64,000 nt of DNA from Thysanoteuthis rhombus. Its lineage: Eukaryota; Mollusca; Cephalopoda; Oegopsida; Thysanoteuthidae. The DNA lies in contig OY735212.1 in NCBI GenBank assembly GCA_963457665.1, forward strand, positions 15,807,573-15,871,572, given 5' to 3'. Shown here piece after piece: positions 1 to 13,400 of this stretch. Below the pieces are notes generated by a model, which was not told the DNA's origin, ran no database searches, and saw nothing but the letters and a program-made list of their open reading frames with translations. Positions within the stretch are counted from its first letter, which is position 1; the number at the start of each line of letters is the position of its first letter. Both the position numbers and the translations under genes were made by a program.

Positions 1-814
1 TCCCTTCGTCATCTCCTGCCTTGGTCCTGAAATCTGAATCATAATCAGGAATTATGATTTATACAACATACGAATACAGCGGTGGTTGTACTATCATACC
101 AGCAGACAACTGCATATCGTGTACGCGATGTCTCAGAAGTAATGCCCGATTCGCTCCAACAGTAATGTCAGTTCTAGGAGAAGTAAATATCTAATTTAAT
201 GTTCGGCACCCCAGTACGCCTGAAATTAACTATCCAATTGAAGATGCTAATTGATTAGGTGGGCAAGCTACAAACGAAATGAGGAACACATTTCTCATCC
301 AATTAGCGAGAGTCTTTAATTTCACTCGTAATTTTCAGTGTAGTAGCTTGTAGAACATAACATTAAATAGTTGCTTCCCTTTGAACTGGCACCATTGTTG
401 GAGCAAATCCAGCGTAATTTTCGGGATACCATGTTCATACTTCGAGTTTTCAAATCGGTCATCCCATCATTTCTTTTTCCGTTCCTGAAATCTAGACCCA
501 GAATTGAGGCTTACACATCACTACACGCGCATAATGCAATGGTGATTTAGGTACTCTTGTAATGGAGAGGCCCGGAGCATAATATGCGAAGAAGACTATA
601 GGTTATTCTTCTTGCAAGATGTTTTTGTTTGTTTTGTTTTTTTTAAATCTTTTTTCATGTCCAGACAATCACAAAAGAAAAACCGTTTAGAGAACAATAA
701 TTCTATTAAAAAAAAACTCTGGGAAAAATGTTCTAATATAAAACAATTTATTTAACAATAGTTAAACTTAGTAATTGTCCAACTGGAAAAAAGGGGAGAG
801 CAAGATTGACTCAC
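1..814. other. PHGDH intron 5 (part), nothing recognised
   Basis: I checked the minus strand for the next PHGDH exon (GVRVVN, ARGGIVDE) and found none. No repeat family recognised elsewhere in the window is present. Confidence 0.5.
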
Positions 815-947
815 GTCTTGTCTGCGGGAGAAGAGGAGTGTGAACGGTGAGATAATCAGAGTGCTGGAACACTTCTTCCAGGGTCATTTTGGTGATTTTA
901 CTCTCAAGAGCATCAGCTTCAGAGACTATGGGATCATATCCGACCGT
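815..947 (-). CDS. PHGDH: PHGDH coding exon 5
   Basis: Acceptor CTCTTTCAG at 948 and donor AAGAC|GTGAGT. It encodes [17 protein letters not shown] and [20 protein letters not shown]. The Asp of GYDP is the usual NAD-ribose-binding residue. The exon ends in phase 1 after PQTR. The next exon (LLN...ARGGIVDE in other animals) is not in the remaining 814 bases. Confidence 0.93.
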
Positions 948-1355
948 CTGAAAGAGAATTGCATATTTTTATTATCCAATACCAAAGTTTTTTAGGTTAG
1001 GCATTTACCTATGTGAACCAAATTGGAAGAGGCATATGTAATAACTAGTGTCTGCCATAATATTATCTCCAAAAGTTCTCCATGAATTTCGATGACATTT
1101 TGTTGAAGGTTGGGCCAAGAGAGAATTAATAAATCCAGTATTTATTTTAAAGTTAAATTCCTTGTATCGTCGCTATATATGAACTGATTTTCCTCCAATT
1201 TTTAGTGTCAATGGGTTTGGCTGAGGTATGCACTCGCTGAGTGCTTTCCAGATACCCTTTGGGTTGTTTGGTCGATTGAATTCATGTCACTTTCGCTTTT
1301 ACCACAACGTTATTGACTTCTGCTCTTTAGAATTATCTAACACAAACGCACACAC

Positions 1356-1400
<45 letters not shown>

Positions 1401-4400
1401 CAGGCAACACAGAAAATAAGTGACCAGGATACTTTGTAGCCATTGTTTTGTACATCAGATGGAAAATTATTTTACATTAAAATTATCGCAGACAGCTTCA
1501 CACAACAATGTGGGCCACTTCCAAGCATGCATTTTTGGAACGGGTTATAGTGATTAATTGTTATAAAAATAAATTATGTGAAGGATAGACCTAATGTGAT
1601 GAGACTTATTTTTCCACATACGATACAGTATTGGTAAGCATCATCCTTAAATACACCCGTTCAACTATTTGTTACCAGTTTCTTTCTCGTAAAAAAAAAA
1701 AAAAAAAAAAAAGAAAAAGTCTTCCGGTGCGCTATATCGATCTTTTGCCCCCCCCCCCCAGCGCCTCAAGGTAGTGAGAGCAACCATTTTGCGAATCGCT
1801 GGTTTAAAGCAACACAGATAATCTTATAGGATATTGAAATATTTGGTTGATGTAAGATTAATTGTGATTTTTCACCATCAATTTAAAGCTGTATATCTCA
1901 GCTAGGAATATAAGTAATTAATCAGGTGAGGAAAATTCGAAATCTACACATTCTTGTCAACTAGAAATAAGTTAATTTATCCCATAAGCATAGAATTTTA
2001 GGGTACGGAAACCAATGAATTCTTCAAAGGCGTTTTGGCTACTGCTTGTTGAAGACCTCTTGCAGGAAGTAGTCGGAGTGCTTGAAGAAGTGGTAATGGG
2101 GCGGATAGGTGAAGTAGAGTTTCATAGCTTAGTTCGTTCATTTTTAGCAGGGTCATTCGCGTATGCCAAGCTTCTTTTTTTTTTTGCTTTTCCAATTTGT
2201 ACTAAAATGGAAACAACAGTTGAATGTTCAACGTTTAGTTCCTCTGCAACCCTTTTAGTTTTTTTGTGTAGGTCCGTCTCAGTAATGGCCATCAATTGGA
2301 TGTGGTCAATCACAGAAGGACGGTCACATCTTCAGGCTCTCGTCTCAGCTTCGAAACCCATGCTGAGCAGTACGTTCGTTGACGGTCCACTGGCCAAATA
2401 CGCGGTTGATATAGCGAGCAGTTTCGGCTGAGTTCCCATTTTGATCTGATGCAACAAAAATGGTTCGAATTTACTTTTTCCATCTTTTATTTGACAAAAT
2501 ACATCAGATAAATGATTGAGAAAATATCCAGCTTAAACTATTAGAGCGGAGTCCACAATTTAAAATTATATTTTCTACGAATATATTCGAGTTAAATTCT
2601 TTGTTTCAAAATAAGCATAAAAGAAAAAAAAAATGAAAATTGCAATTGATTTTGCACCAACCTAATAATATAGGGTACAGTTTGTAAAAAGCAATTAATT
2701 CGCCGAATAGATAGATTTAAAATTCCTACCGTCATTCCGAAGGCTTGCATTCGTGTGGCTACTTCTCTGCCGATCCTACCCAAACCGAGAATTCCAAGGG
2801 TCTTGCCATGTAATTCGCTCCCGATGTATTTTTTCCGATCCCAACGGCCTTCAGCCATCGATTTAGCTGCTTGGGGAATATTCCTTGAAAAAATATTAGA
2901 GTCATAAGCATGAGCAGATTTTTTTAACCTGATCAGGAAAAAATCGTCTATACTCGGATTACAACTATAACTAACTTTAACATTATTGAATTAAACCGTC
3001 AACCAAAACTGTCAACATAGGTTTCTTCAGTTTTTTAGTTAGTTTGGTTGGCTATGGATACATCGTACGTTCAGACCGCACCAATAGACTGATCCTTTTT
3101 TCACCCTTTCGTGCAACCCTTTTGGTACTTTGATTTAAACAGTGTCATTATGAACTCAAAAGAAAACGAAAAAATTTCTATCTTTTATTTGATAAGTAGT
3201 GAATAGATTACTAAAACCCAATAAATAGTTGTAATTTTTTTTCAGATATAGATGTATTTGCGCATGAAATATTTTGGCGAATTTTGTAATGAAAAATTAC
3301 TGCAACCACAGAAGTCTCCTTTGTTTAGCTACTAAATTCTAGCCAAAGTTAATCTTTGTTTTTTTTTTAAATATCTTCATTTCGACAAAGTGTATACACA
3401 ATTTTTTTCTAATATTTTCGTCTAATCTTTGTTCTTAGTAAGGAGATAGAGATTCTGGCGACAAAATTAAGTTTTATACGATTTTGAAGTGGTTTTGTTT
3501 TTTTGTAAGATGTCGACTATGAGCACGTATTTTGACAAATCCCATTATGCATTGCGCGCAAAGACACCTAGCTTTTCCAAGGCATTTCCCAACCTTGTAT
3601 CAACAACTTCCAAATCATATAAAATTCTATATGACCGGCTGCATTCCCATTTTTTTTTTTTTTTGTTTTTGTTTTTTTGAAAGTTCAAACATTTCGGTGT
3701 CCAACAAACAGTAACTTATTGATTCAATCAAGCGATAAATATTACCAGCTTCAAATCAATATTATTGGATTACGCAGAACTTGGGTAACAACAACAAATC
3801 AGTAGTAATTCGGGAAAGAATTACTCAGCTGATTGAAAGGCCTGCTTCTATCTTCTCCACCCGAGTCCTGAGCTTGGGATCTTGAAAATTCATCGACCTT
3901 AGTATTAGTATCTGCATCAACTACTTTTGGTTGAGAAATTGCTGGCATGATTCTTTTCAGACACTTATCGGAAATTCGATCGGCAATGGGCTGGTCATGT
4001 AGCAATAATGTCAGATTACCGATGGATATCATGACTCACAACGCAGATCCCCAGAGATCATATGCGAAACTCTGGCCGACAAAAAAATAATATGGCGTGA
4101 CGAATTAGACAAGTTCCGAAAGTATAAAGCCAACGATAGAGAGGTCTGGCGAATCTTGGGGAAAACATATGCCGAACGGACGCACGCACGCCAGAGGCGG
4201 CTGCTGCTGCTGCTGATGATGATACAAAACTTAGCGAGGTTAAATGAGTGAAGCCAAATCGGATCCATGTCTCCAAATATATTCCACACATCGGAAACGA
4301 ACCTATAGTAATCATATAAGTGGAGCGCACCCATTCCTGATGTTTTGAACAGCATGCAGTCCGTATTCCACTTAGCAAGACGGTAACTTAATTCGTTCCG

Positions 4401-7400
4401 TTATTTGGCGACATTGTTCTGAACCCCGGATCGCATTCCCGGATCGACATATTGCCAGGCAGTTAAACGTCCTTGGAGGGGGATCGGTATTATTTGGCGT
4501 AGGTGTTCAGGCACCATTTGACAGCTTCCGTTAAAAAAAAAAAAAAAAAAAAAAAAAAAGTGGTTGAGTTTGTTTTTTTGATTTGTTTTCGACCCTATCC
4601 ACACCACAAAAATAACACTTCAATATAGTCAAATTTACAGTTTTAAGGCCTTTTAATGTTACACCTTTGAATGATAAATCAATCAACATTGTTCCCTAGC
4701 CAAAACGTCAGTCACTGAAAGGGCTTACGCCAAATTAGATAACGCCAAATCGGCCCATCCCATCTTGGAGAGGACCAGAAAGAGGACCGGGGGGGGGGGG
4801 TAGATGTCCAATTGGTGATACCTGTTGATATTTTTTGGCTACTATTCACGTATATCAAGTTTATGCACATGTTTCTTGACAGAAAAATGAATTTTGCTGA
4901 TATTTTGAAATTAACTGAGATTTTTAACTTAGCTTTTTTGCCAGCATCAAGATGGAATTTATCAATGCATAAAATCATTCCAGTTACTCCACCCACCCTC
5001 GGAAAAAAAAAAAAAAAAAAAAAAATGGCAACTCAATTTTCTATCAAAATTTTATGTCGAGAAAATGTGCCAGGCAGTCCCCCAAGCGCAGGCTCTTCAC
5101 CTGCAAAGCATTTTGCGTGATATACCAGGCGTACCTGCTCCCCGATTTACGACAGACTCAAATTGCCGCTATCAATACATACGAACAAAATAAGAATACA
5201 AGAAAAAAATATGCAAAAATAAGTCACGCTTCTAAATTAATAATTGTAAATATAACAATTCCTGTGGTCATACTTGTGTATGCGAACTGTTTAAGTGCAA
5301 GAGGGAATGAAAATTACTTGCGTACACAGAAGAAACATACACAATGCGGAAATATAATTACTCCTGGTCGTTTGTATGCGTGTATAAGATTATATAAGCA
5401 TGTACATGTGTATGTACGTATTGTAGGAAAAAAAAAAAAAAAAAGAAAGTTCACGTGTGCAAAAATAAAAGCATAGTGAAAACCAGAAGACGAAATATTT
5501 CTTTACGGACATTCAATCTATCGCAAGATAATTTCTTTCGAAGCCTTCCGATGTAATTTCGACAAAGTTTTAACTGCTCATTACCTCTAAACTCATTCAT
5601 TCATAAAAATCGAGATAATTGTTTGGAATAGGTTCACCAAACTAGAGACGCTTTACATCGTAATTTTGTAGACCGAAAAAAATAATACTCACTCAAAATG
5701 TGGATGTGCTTAAAGCGTAAATTACAGAAACGATTCAAAATATATATTGGCACTTCTTTACATGAAATCATCAGGAGAAAATATTCAGAAACGAGGAAAG
5801 TTATTCGATCATTAGTTTCAAATGTTTATTCATTCTAGTGACATGATCATAAGAAAACATCTTTTGAAATTCTTCTAATTGCAACCCCAACTTATATGCT
5901 CTGAAGATTCGGCTTTCAATTCTTCTGTTATAAGTCAGTAGCAGCAGCTTCAATAAACGTGTTTACTGGAGTTATCTCCCTTTCAAAATTTTGACGGACT
6001 CATCCAAACTATTACCAAAACAATAGTTCTGAAAAACTTACCTGCTCAGGGCCATTATCAACCCACACGTATGTTCAGCAGCACTGATTGTGTTTGACAT
6101 CGGGGTGCTATAGAATAAAATGAAATTATAAATAAATAATAGTATGAAATAATAATAATTATTATTATAATAATAATTATAATACAAGAAAAAAATTGTA
6201 CGGAGATTTTAAAAGGCAGATACAAGATGTGACAGACGAGAGATCATGGACATGGTTTCGAAAAGGAAACCTGAAGAGAGAAACGGAATCGCTCATCACG
6301 GCAGCTCAAAACAAATGCATCAGGACAAACTATATAAAAACAAAAATCGACAGAACACAGACAAACAGCAAGTGCCGCCTGTGTTGTGAGAGAGATGAGT
6401 CCGTAAACCACATAACTAGTGAATGTAGTCAACTCGCCCAGAAGGAGTATAAGCACAGACACGATAGAGTAGCAACAATGATACACTGGGAACTGAGTAA
6501 ACGAATGGGATTCAACCATACGGAAAGTGGTACCAGCACAAACTAGACGCAGCCCTGGAGAATGGAAACCACGAATTACTTTGGGACTTTGACATCCGAA
6601 CCGACAACCTCATCCAGGCAAGAAGACCAGACTTGGTAATCGTAGACAAGAGGAAAACTTGCCAAATAATAGACGTGGCTGTGCCTGCAGACCATAGAGT
6701 AAAGAGGAAGGAGAGTAAAAACTCGAAAAGTACTAAGATCTGGCAAGAGAACTGAAGATGTGGAGCATGAAAGTCAACGTAGTGCCAGTCATAGTAGGCG
6801 CACTGGGAACTGTCCCAAAGAGACTGAGGGAGCTCGGGATAAAAGGAAGGATTGAGACTGTACAGTCTACAGCACTGCTAGGAACCGAACGTATACTGAG
6901 GAAAGTGCTAGAAATAAAAAGACTGCAACACTAAATGTTGCCAGTGGCCTAATAGAGGAAGGAAAATGAAAGCGGAGATGTGAACCGCAGCACTGTCATG
7001 ATATGCGAAGGGGAGAAGAGATGTTGGCTGAAGACCTGTGGAGATTTAGTGTCACTCAGCCTTCAGCAATGGCCACCAGGCAACCGGTGTGAAACTACGC
7101 CACAGTACTACTGTGGTCTATGAGGAGAAGGGGACTGGAGACTTGAGGAGTCTTGCTGTCACTCAACCTCCAGCAGTAACCACCTGGCAACTGGTGTGAG
7201 ATTGCAAAATAATAATGATAATACTTTTGATATTACTCGAGTTCAAAACGTTGTTCATTTGGCGATAATACAAAATCGTACATCATTCATGTTCCTTACC
7301 CTATCGTGCTGGCCCCTGATGTTTCGACAGGGGTGGGGCAGACCGTAGTCTTGCAGCTCAGTTTTGGCCTCCTCGACCACATACCCTGTAGAGTCCTTAA

Positions 7401-10400
7401 TTCATTCACTGCACTTTTAGATGAGGTTTGTTAAGAACAGGTGTTTTGTTTCGAAAACCACGTTCGTTTCATTTGATAGTCAACACCAAACGGTTTATAG
7501 ATAGCTAAAGAAATAATCATATTTTGACTACATCTGATAAAAAACGGCTGTTTTCTTGGATCTTCGGAAATAAGCTTTTTTTATCTTTTAATCATAAGAC
7601 TTCAAATCAAGTTCTAGATCGATAAAGAATATAATTGTACTGTCTTGCGTCGCATTAAGAATTTCAGTCATCTCGTATTTAGGATAGAGGCAGCAGACGA
7701 TGAAAATATTGGTTTTAAAACAATTGTTTATTTTTAGCTGGTATATAAGTGCAAAAACAGATCTGTCAGCATCGTGTATCAGAAAAATAAATCAGGGTTA
7801 TGCCAGTCGGAGGACTTTTATGGCGTGATAACAAATGCATCCTCCCAGTATACACTTATGGAGCTGAAACATGAAAGCTAACCAAGAGACAGATCCGCAA
7901 ATTGAGAGCCATGCAACGTGCACATGAAAGAATTAAGCTGGGTCTCACTTGGAGAGACCGCAAGACAGCACAGTACACCCGGGAAAAGACAAGAGTCAGG
8001 GACATCATAGAATCCATTAAAAATCTCAAATGGCGGTGAGCTGGCCATGTTGCAAGAACGGCAGACAACCGATGGACATCACGACTCACAACATGGATCC
8101 CCCAAGATCACATACGCAACCGAGGCCGGCAGAATATTTGATGAGGAGACGAGCTAGACAAATTCAGAAAGTACTGGCTCCGCGACACCCATGATAGAGA
8201 AGTGTGGCGAATCCCAGGAAAAGTTTATGTCCAACGACGGACGTTAAAAGGCTGATGATGATGAATCTCAAACAGAATTCTGATTTTCTTTGTCTATAAA
8301 GATGTCAAGCCAGTAAGTTTTATTTTGTCGTGTTGCACTATGAGATTTTCGGTTAACGAGCGCATATGCGCAAGGGTGGATCTAGGATTTTGAGCAGAGA
8401 AAGATCCGAATTGAAAAAAAAAAAGAAAAAAAAAATTAATAAATATGTGAAATTGTTCAAACATCGGAAACCTGAAAGTAATCGTTATCTCAATGCTTTC
8501 ATTTATGTTCGTGTCGTAGCTTTCTTTCAGTAGAATCGACAAAAGAGAAAAAAAGTGAAATGATCGAAGATTTACCGCAGAAACAATAAGCTCTTACAAC
8601 TTCTGTGACGTCATCTCAATTCACTCCTGCTTGGCTAAGGGACACGGTGTATAGATGGTCGGCAGTTAAGCGACGTCAATAGTTCGTTCGCGGAGCAGGA
8701 TTCGAAATATAAGTATTGATTTGAGCAGTAAAGTCGAAATCGTTGTAAGTAACAAAGAGGAAGACAGGAGTTACGATTCAAGTAACCAGACGTTACTTTT
8801 CACAGTATCGAATTCGATACAAATACGTTCAAAAGACAGAAAATAGTGCCAAGAACACACCTAGAACAATTCATTGAACCCCCCCCCCATGTACGATTTA
8901 TAAATACTAACATGTACACTAGATAACTGGACACACATTTGACAGGCCTTTATATCAATCTGAGATGAGTGATCATTCTGTTATGTCAACGAAACGTAGC
9001 ATTTACTTCCTGTTTTCAATTTTACACGTTATTATAATTGTATTGTAGTTGTTTTCTTCATTGATACGATTTTCATTTGATTTTCTTTCAATAGACGAAG
9101 ACTATAGAAATGAATTTTGTTTAAATGAAGCATGTGACATAGACCCTCCCATTTGCATTTCACACCGTAAAAAAAACAAAAAAAACCCAAAAGTCATTTG
9201 ATAGTTGGCGTGGTTTTCCTCTGGCGTGAGCAGAACAGATACTATACTTTGATCTCTTGTGCGCTTAACAGTCAATATGCACCTCCAAAACGCCGAAGGA
9301 GTTCATCTGTAAATCAATGTCACAAGAAAAAAAAATGTCCTTACTTCATAACCAGGACACCTCGTTTGGAACATTCTTCCACATCAACATTGTCGTATCC
9401 TGTCCCAGCACGTACCACCATCTTTAGTTTGCGGGCCTTGTCCAAAAGCTCTGGCGAGATCTTAGTCGCTGACCGAACGATCATTATATCTATTGACTGA
9501 AAGAAAAAAAAAAAAAGAATTATTCATTTTACTACTCTACCAATGCCGTAAGAATTAAAAAAAAAAAAAAAAAATCTCAATTTTGCAATTGCATAGTACT
9601 TAAGATATATCAAAAACAATATGGCTCTGCATTTTTTCACTTATATTAAACTAAAATGAATCTGGATTTTTTTCGCATTAGCAAAAAATAAGTTAGAAAA
9701 TGTAGACTACTCTGTGATTGGCATTTGATAGTTGTATAAACATACATGCAGCAAATTATGTAAAATTCTTTACTAGATGTATTTTTAAAAATATTGCATT
9801 AGAAACCATAAACCTAAACTATCAACATAGCTTACATTCTCCACCTATAGAGCAAGTGGTCAGGTAATATCAAAATATACTCATTATTATGGTAACGTAA
9901 AGAAAAAACAACGTAAAGAAAAACAACGTAAAGAAAAACAACGTAAAGAAAAAAAATGAAAAGTTCTTTCACTTTGAGAAAGAAATAAGTTTTTAGTGGA
10001 CTTTAGTGAAGTGCAATGTAATTATTTGGCAAATTGGTTTAGTTTGTGTTCAGAAGAATTTAGCTTTGCTTTTTGATGGCTCAGATTGTTTTTTTTTAAG
10101 GATCACTACCTAACAAAAAGCTGGATTAGTAATTTATTCATTGGTTACCCCTTTTTCATTTCATTTTTTTTCCTTTAATTAAATCATTCCCAACGCGGTA
10201 TTCTGTCCAAAGGCATTGATCACGTGATGGTTTTCATTAAGTGAAAAATCTAAAGTGTTCTTTTTAATTTTTGCTTTTCACACTTTCCCATTTATCAAGT
10301 GACCAAAAATATTCGTGTAGTTTTCAATGGTTTTTTTTTATCAGCTTTATAAACAAAAATTGGATAAAGCTGTCTAATTAGACGATGTAAGCACTTTCAA

Positions 10401-13400
10401 CATCATGAAACGCACACACATTTATAACCAAATGACCTTCAGATGAGTAAACTCTGAAGTAATGAGTGAATGGCAGTCAGAAAATTTATTGTTATAATTC
10501 GTCAACCGTACGAAAATATTTGGAACAAAAACTGCCGACCTGCAAGTTCGGATTGACTGTTATAAAAGTAACATTTGCTGTGGGTCCCACGCTGAATACT
10601 GAGGCTAAATGTGCTAGATACATGGATTTAAGTTCAACACATGCGATGAAATTACGTGCTTACATTTCGTCGGGAAAAGATCTGATTTTTCAGTTTTGTT
10701 TTGTTGTTTTTAATTCTTATTTCTTCCATTATATCGGTCGAAAACAACAGTACGAACATTTTTGATCATCTTTAATGTCAATATGATTTGCATTATTTCG
10801 TGGTGCTCATGGGAACAGGACTAACTCATGAAGATTCCTTGAACCTCCAGTCGAGGAGGGGGGAACCAAGAGACAAAAGGATAACCGAGAGACGGGGCAA
10901 CAATAAGAAGCTGCCCACGTGATCGGAGTCGTTTTTTTTTTTCATGCACAATCGCTGCTTGCACAGATGGACCATATTGGTCTTATGCACACAGCACAAA
11001 ACGAGAAAAGGAGCCTTGCTTGTTCTATCCTCTCTATTCTCTTACCCCTTGCAATGCTATGAACGTGAAGGAAGGTGCCAATGTCTGAAGGAGGACAAAG
11101 GCCATTTATCCATTCATTTATTACCCCATCCTAGTAAGTCAGGAGCCTAAAGGCCACGTTGAGCAAAAGTAACCAATAATATGATTACTTTCATTTACCC
11201 TTGCTCTTGCTTTAGTCAAAAATATACTCCATAGGTGATGAATTACTTCAACAAAATAAGCATGCCTTGATTAGTGCGGTTAATTCGGTCCCAAAGTTCC
11301 TGTGTTGTTCAAAAGCTCACCGTTGAAGTTCTTATAATTTGAAGGACCTTTCCCAGCTTATACTTTAGTTACATTAATCTGTACAGCAATACCATAACCG
11401 GACTATATCGAAACCGCAGTTCCTTTGTGGGAATAGAGAGAATAAAACAGGACATCCTCAGTTATCAACGACAGTGGAATTGAAACTGGTCCAGCTAGTT
11501 TAGGACGGATCGGTCGTAAGATCATAAAGTTCATCTGACAAACCAGGTTACAAATGCAGTGCAATGGCGTATGATGGTCTGTATCAAAGATGTGATCTGA
11601 GCTACGTACGCACGTAAACAATGTTATTTCGTTGACGTTAGAAAAACAGATACTACACTTTGATCTTTAACGAAATGCCTGGACCACGAAACGAAGATAG
11701 TGCCGAGAACTGTATTATTAGTGAGGTCGGACGAAGTGCAACCTAGATGCCGTTGGAATCACTGAACGATGTTCGTCAAATGCGACGAAGTATCGAACTT
11801 ACTAAAGGCCTTCCACTTCCAGACGTGCCTCTTATTTGTCACCAGGGCCTTGGTTGGCTACAATTTTAACCATTTCATTGATGAAGTGTCCCGTTAGAAG
11901 GGCAGAGTACCAATATGACCCTTTATAAGAGTTTTGAAGAATCCACAGAACCTTAACTTCAAGGTCCATGGAGGACAAAGCAAGTTGTTGCATATCCCTT
12001 CTGAGTTAAAAGGGCGAAGTCAATTATGTTATTAGAATAACAAATACGTTAAAGATTTTTTTAAAATTAGGTAGCCGTCATGGTGTCAACCGCAGTGGGC
12101 TGTACCCCACCCTCGGTACGCCATTGAGTAAAGGTCATGTACATTGGAGATAAGAACACTAAGATCGAAATCGAGGACACAGAACTCGAGAAAGTAGACC
12201 ACTACATCTACCTAGGGCAACGAATCTCCATGAGACCCTCAAAAGAAGAAGAAATCAAGCGAAGAATCACACTAGGATGGCAAGCCTTTGGCAGAGCTAG
12301 CTCAACCTTCAAAAATAATAAGATCCCATTAATCCTAAAGAGAAGGGTGTATAACCAATGCATCCTCCCAATAGTCACTTATGGAGCTGAAACATGGAAC
12401 TTAACCAAGAAACAGACCCGTAAGCTGAGAACCATGCAACGTGCACATGAAAGAATAATGCTGGGCCTCACATGGAGAGACCACAAAACAGCACAACACA
12501 TCCGGGAAAAGACAAAAGTTAGAGACATCATAGAAGCCATAAAAAATCTCAAATGGCGGTGGGCTGGCCATGTTGCAAGAATGGCTGACAATCGATGGAC
12601 ATCACGACTCACAACATGGATTCCCCGAGACCATATGCGCAACCGAGGCCGGCAAAATATTAGATGGAGAGATGAACTAGACGAGTTCAGGAAGTACTGG
12701 CTCCGTGACGCCCATGATAGAGAAGTGTGGCAAATCCTGGGGAAGGTCTATGTCCAACGACGGACGCTAAAAGACTGATGATGATGATGATATATAAGCA
12801 ACCATACAGTACGTGTCAATAGTAATTAAGCATGAATATGAACATTTAAGATATAGCTAATTTAAAGACATGTCTATCTTCATGGGGTAGCAGATTTCAC
12901 TTGGACCAAATCGAAAGCGTATATGATAACTTATCCAAAGCTTGGGTTTCCATTCGAATGCTTGAACGTTCACCTGCCACACAGAGCCCTATCAAGGAAG
13001 TATCCAGTCATTTTGAATATATCTTGAGAATTTGTTATGCGCCCTAGATGTAATGAAAACAATGGACTTTACTCATGCCCGAACAGACATTCTCCTGTAG
13101 GGTTACTCATTTTGGCAATTATTGTGGTATTGTTCAGGTTTCGTTGAAAAAAATATAGCATCACCAAGATCTATCGATCCCTTCCTCTAACAAATCAAGG
13201 GTGCAGATTTGGCTTCCTGCGATTTCTGGTTTTTCAAAAGGTTTTTTTTTCTTTAGACCGTGGACAAGTTCCATGAGAACACGTCGAGGTAGCTAATAGC
13301 GATCCCGAAAGAAGGACTTTGCAGATTGCTTTGAGAAATGGAACTAACACTGGGATTAGTATAAGGCCTCAAAGGGCATACTTTGAAGGAACTAAGGCCC

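Noticed and set aside
2015-2431. A 138-codon plus-strand frame
   Set aside because: It is the antisense shadow of the mariner remnant, which reads as transposase on the minus strand.
8625-8700. A GGTCGGCAGTTAAGCGACGTC stretch reminiscent of 5S rRNA (only its AGTTAAGCGACGTC part is close)
   Set aside because: The match is about 14 bases, with no second 5S block downstream.
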